Shown here piece by piece: positions 40,133-41,401 of a DNA stretch of 41,401 bases (position 1 is the stretch's first letter; every line of letters starts with the position of its first letter). Origin of the DNA: Mycobacterium attenuatum (GTDB lineage: Bacteria; Actinomycetota; Actinomycetes; Mycobacteriales; Mycobacteriaceae); NCBI RefSeq assembly GCF_900566085.1, contig NZ_UPHT01000161.1, positions 1-41,401 on the forward strand. The letters run 5' to 3'. The translations under genes and the position numbers were made by a program. A model generated the notes under the pieces. It was not told where the DNA came from. It searched no databases and was given only the letters and a program-made list of their open reading frames with translations.

Positions 40133-40588
40133 ATGCCGAAGTCGCCGCCGAAGTATCTAAATTCGCCGTTCACCGACTTTCTGATCAAGTGGATGTCGCG
40201 CCTCAATACCTGGATGTACCGGCGCAACGGCGGCGAGGGTCTTGGAGGCACCTTCCAGAAGATCCCGGTTGCACTGCTGACCACCACCGGCCGCAAGACC
40301 GGCCAGCCACGGGTCAGTCCGTTGTACTTCCTGCGCGACGGCGACCGGGTGATTGTCGCCGCCTCCAAGGGCGGCGCCGACAAGAACCCGATGTGGTATT
40401 TGAACCTCAAGGCCAACCCTAAGGTGCAGGTGCAGATCAAAAAGGAAGTGCTCGATCTCGCCGCGCGCGACGCCACCGACGAGGAACGGGCCAAGTACTG
40501 GCGGCAATTGGTGCACATGTACCCGACCTACGAGGACTACCAGTCCTGGACCGACCGCACCATCCCGATCGTGGTCTGCGAGCCCTAG
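40133..40588 (+). CDS. ddn: Deazaflavin (F420)-dependent nitroreductase Ddn
   Basis: 151 residues, the same length as Ddn (Rv3547), and highly similar. It is a split-barrel F420H2-dependent reductase; in M. tuberculosis it reduces quinones and activates nitroimidazoles such as pretomanid. Residues reported as important for the active site are all kept: Tyr65, Ser78, Tyr130, Tyr133 and Tyr136. The F420-binding KIPVALLTTTGRKTGQPR is intact. It is 20 bp after the NTF2-like gene. Confidence 0.95.
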   Translation: MPKSPPKYLNSPFTDFLIKWMSRLNTWMYRRNGGEGLGGTFQKIPVALLTTTGRKTGQPRVSPLYFLRDGDRVIVAASKGGADKNPMWYLNLKANPKVQVQIKKEVLDLAARDATDEERAKYWRQLVHMYPTYEDYQSWTDRTIPIVVCEP

Positions 40589-40752
40589 CGACCGGGCGCT
40601 GCGAGCCGCATCGGCCGCACGCCGTAGCCACTACAGGTCTCTCTGGCCAGGACACGGGTCGGCCGCTCGTTGCGCCCACCTAAGCGCGACTACCGCAGTG
40701 GCGGGTGGACCGAGAAACCCTGACAAAGGCCCTCGCGCCGGCAACCTGCCAG

Positions 40753-41401
40753 CTACACCAGGCCGTCAAACCCGTTGACGCCCAACAGAGTTCCCCCGGT
40801 GCCGCCGGTCCCGGCGGCACCCGTGGTCGGGCCCGTGCCGGCGTTGCCGCCGTTGCCGCCGTTTCCTATCTGCACTGCATTGCCGCCGTCCCCGCCGTCA
40901 CCAGCGGCCGTTTCGCCTTCGCCGCCGGCGCCACCGGCACCACCGACGCCCAACAGCCGCCCGCCGGTCCCGCCGGTACCACCGGTCCCGCCAGTGATGT
41001 TGCCGAACCCGCCGGCCCCGCCGATACCGCCGCAGCCGAGCTGGCCGGCGTCACCGCCGCCGCCCCCAGCTCCGCCAGTTGAGCCGCCGAAGCCGCCCGT
41101 CCCGCCGGGCCCGGCGCTGGAGAACAGCAGCCCCGCATCGCCGCCCTGACCTGCGTCCCCGCCTTTGCCACCCACGCCGACTCCGCCGGTCCCGCCAAGC
41201 CCGCCGCTGCCGAATAGGAGGCCGGCGTTGCCGGCGTCCCCGCCGTGACCGCCGTTGACGGCGCCAACCCCGCCGGTTCCACCGGCCCCGCCGGGCCCGG
41301 CGAGCATGCCGGGGTTGCCGCCGGCTCCACCGGCACCCCCGGTGGCGTGGCCGAACGCGCCGCCCCCGCCATGACCACCGCCGGCGCCGACAAAGCCGGC
41401 A
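40753..41401 (-). CDS. PE_PGRS family protein, C-terminal part (runs off the window)
   Basis: A reverse frame open to the right edge and ending at the stop at 40753. It consists of Gly-Gly-Ala/Asn-Gly-Gly repeats with units such as GGDAGNAGLLFGSGGLGGTG and ends in GTLLGVNGFDGLV. This is the PGRS domain of a cell-surface ESX-5-exported protein. Its PE domain and start lie beyond the window. No frame disruption is visible, in contrast to the PE_PGRS gene at 8306-9487. Confidence 0.9.
   Translation of the reverse strand, partial: AGFVGAGGGHGGGGAFGHATGGAGGAGGNPGMLAGPGGAGGTGGVGAVNGGHGGDAGNAGLLFGSGGLGGTGGVGVGGKGGDAGQGGDAGLLFSSAGPGGTGGFGGSTGGAGGGGGDAGQLGCGGIGGAGGFGNITGGTGGTGGTGGRLLGVGGAGGAGGEGETAAGDGGDGGNAVQIGNGGNGGNAGTGPTTGAAGTGGTGGTLLGVNGFDGLV

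Overview
This window comes from a slow-growing Mycobacterium outside the M. tuberculosis complex. It is GC-rich, carries two PE_PGRS-type genes and a PE-domain hydrolase, and encodes orthologues of M. tuberculosis Rv3518c to Rv3547 in nearly the same order. That is the KstR-controlled cholesterol catabolism locus. Several accessory genes are inserted that I do not recall at this position in M. tuberculosis. Comparisons with M. tuberculosis are from memory; no database search was run.

Layout. (1) 1-8300: a transposase remnant, cyp142 with an acetoacetate-decarboxylase-like gene, an F420-type oxidoreductase, then a forward operon of tandem-DUF35 protein, ltp4, ltp3, a second LLM oxidoreductase and a SnoaL-like gene. 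(2) 8300-13200: a frameshifted PE_PGRS gene, an NHL beta-propeller membrane protein, gamma-carbonic anhydrase, kshA and an Rv3527-like gene. (3) 13250-17920: an accessory reverse-strand block. It holds a 47-residue peptide gene, a strong hairpin, a cobalamin-dependent radical SAM enzyme with a CX7CX2C motif, a DUF5825-like protein, a small ORF and an S15/CocE-type hydrolase. This looks like a RiPP biosynthesis cluster and is the most novel item. (4) 18340-21440: sulfotransferase, SDR and Rv3531c-like genes. (5) 21500-23900: a small secreted hemophore-like gene, a PPE-MPTR remnant and an AT-rich secreted Asn/Asp/Ser-rich orphan. (6) 23900-29500: hsaF, hsaG, hsaE, kstD and hsd4B. (7) 29500-32110: a DUF559/AbiEi-like gene between repeats and a PE-domain alpha/beta hydrolase. 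(8) 32130-40590: ltp2, chsH1, chsH2, fadE29, fadE28 and cyp125 on the reverse strand; fadA5, an NTF2-like gene and ddn on the forward strand. (9) The right edge holds the C-terminal part of another PE_PGRS gene.

How the genes work together. CYP125 and CYP142 oxidise the sterol side-chain terminus. FadA5, FadE28-FadE29, ChsH1-ChsH2 and Ltp2 shorten the side chain. KshA and KstD open the rings. HsaE, HsaF and HsaG convert the ring-derived dienoate to pyruvate and propionyl-CoA. Six KstR-like operators (TNNAACNNGTTNNA; one with a single mismatch) sit upstream of these operons.

Unusual architecture includes an in-frame 57-bp tandem repeat (four copies) inside the C-terminus of fadE28, a related 55-bp repeat between hsaE and hsaG, a 12-bp repeat abutting cyp125, and an 8-bp repeat inside a PE domain.
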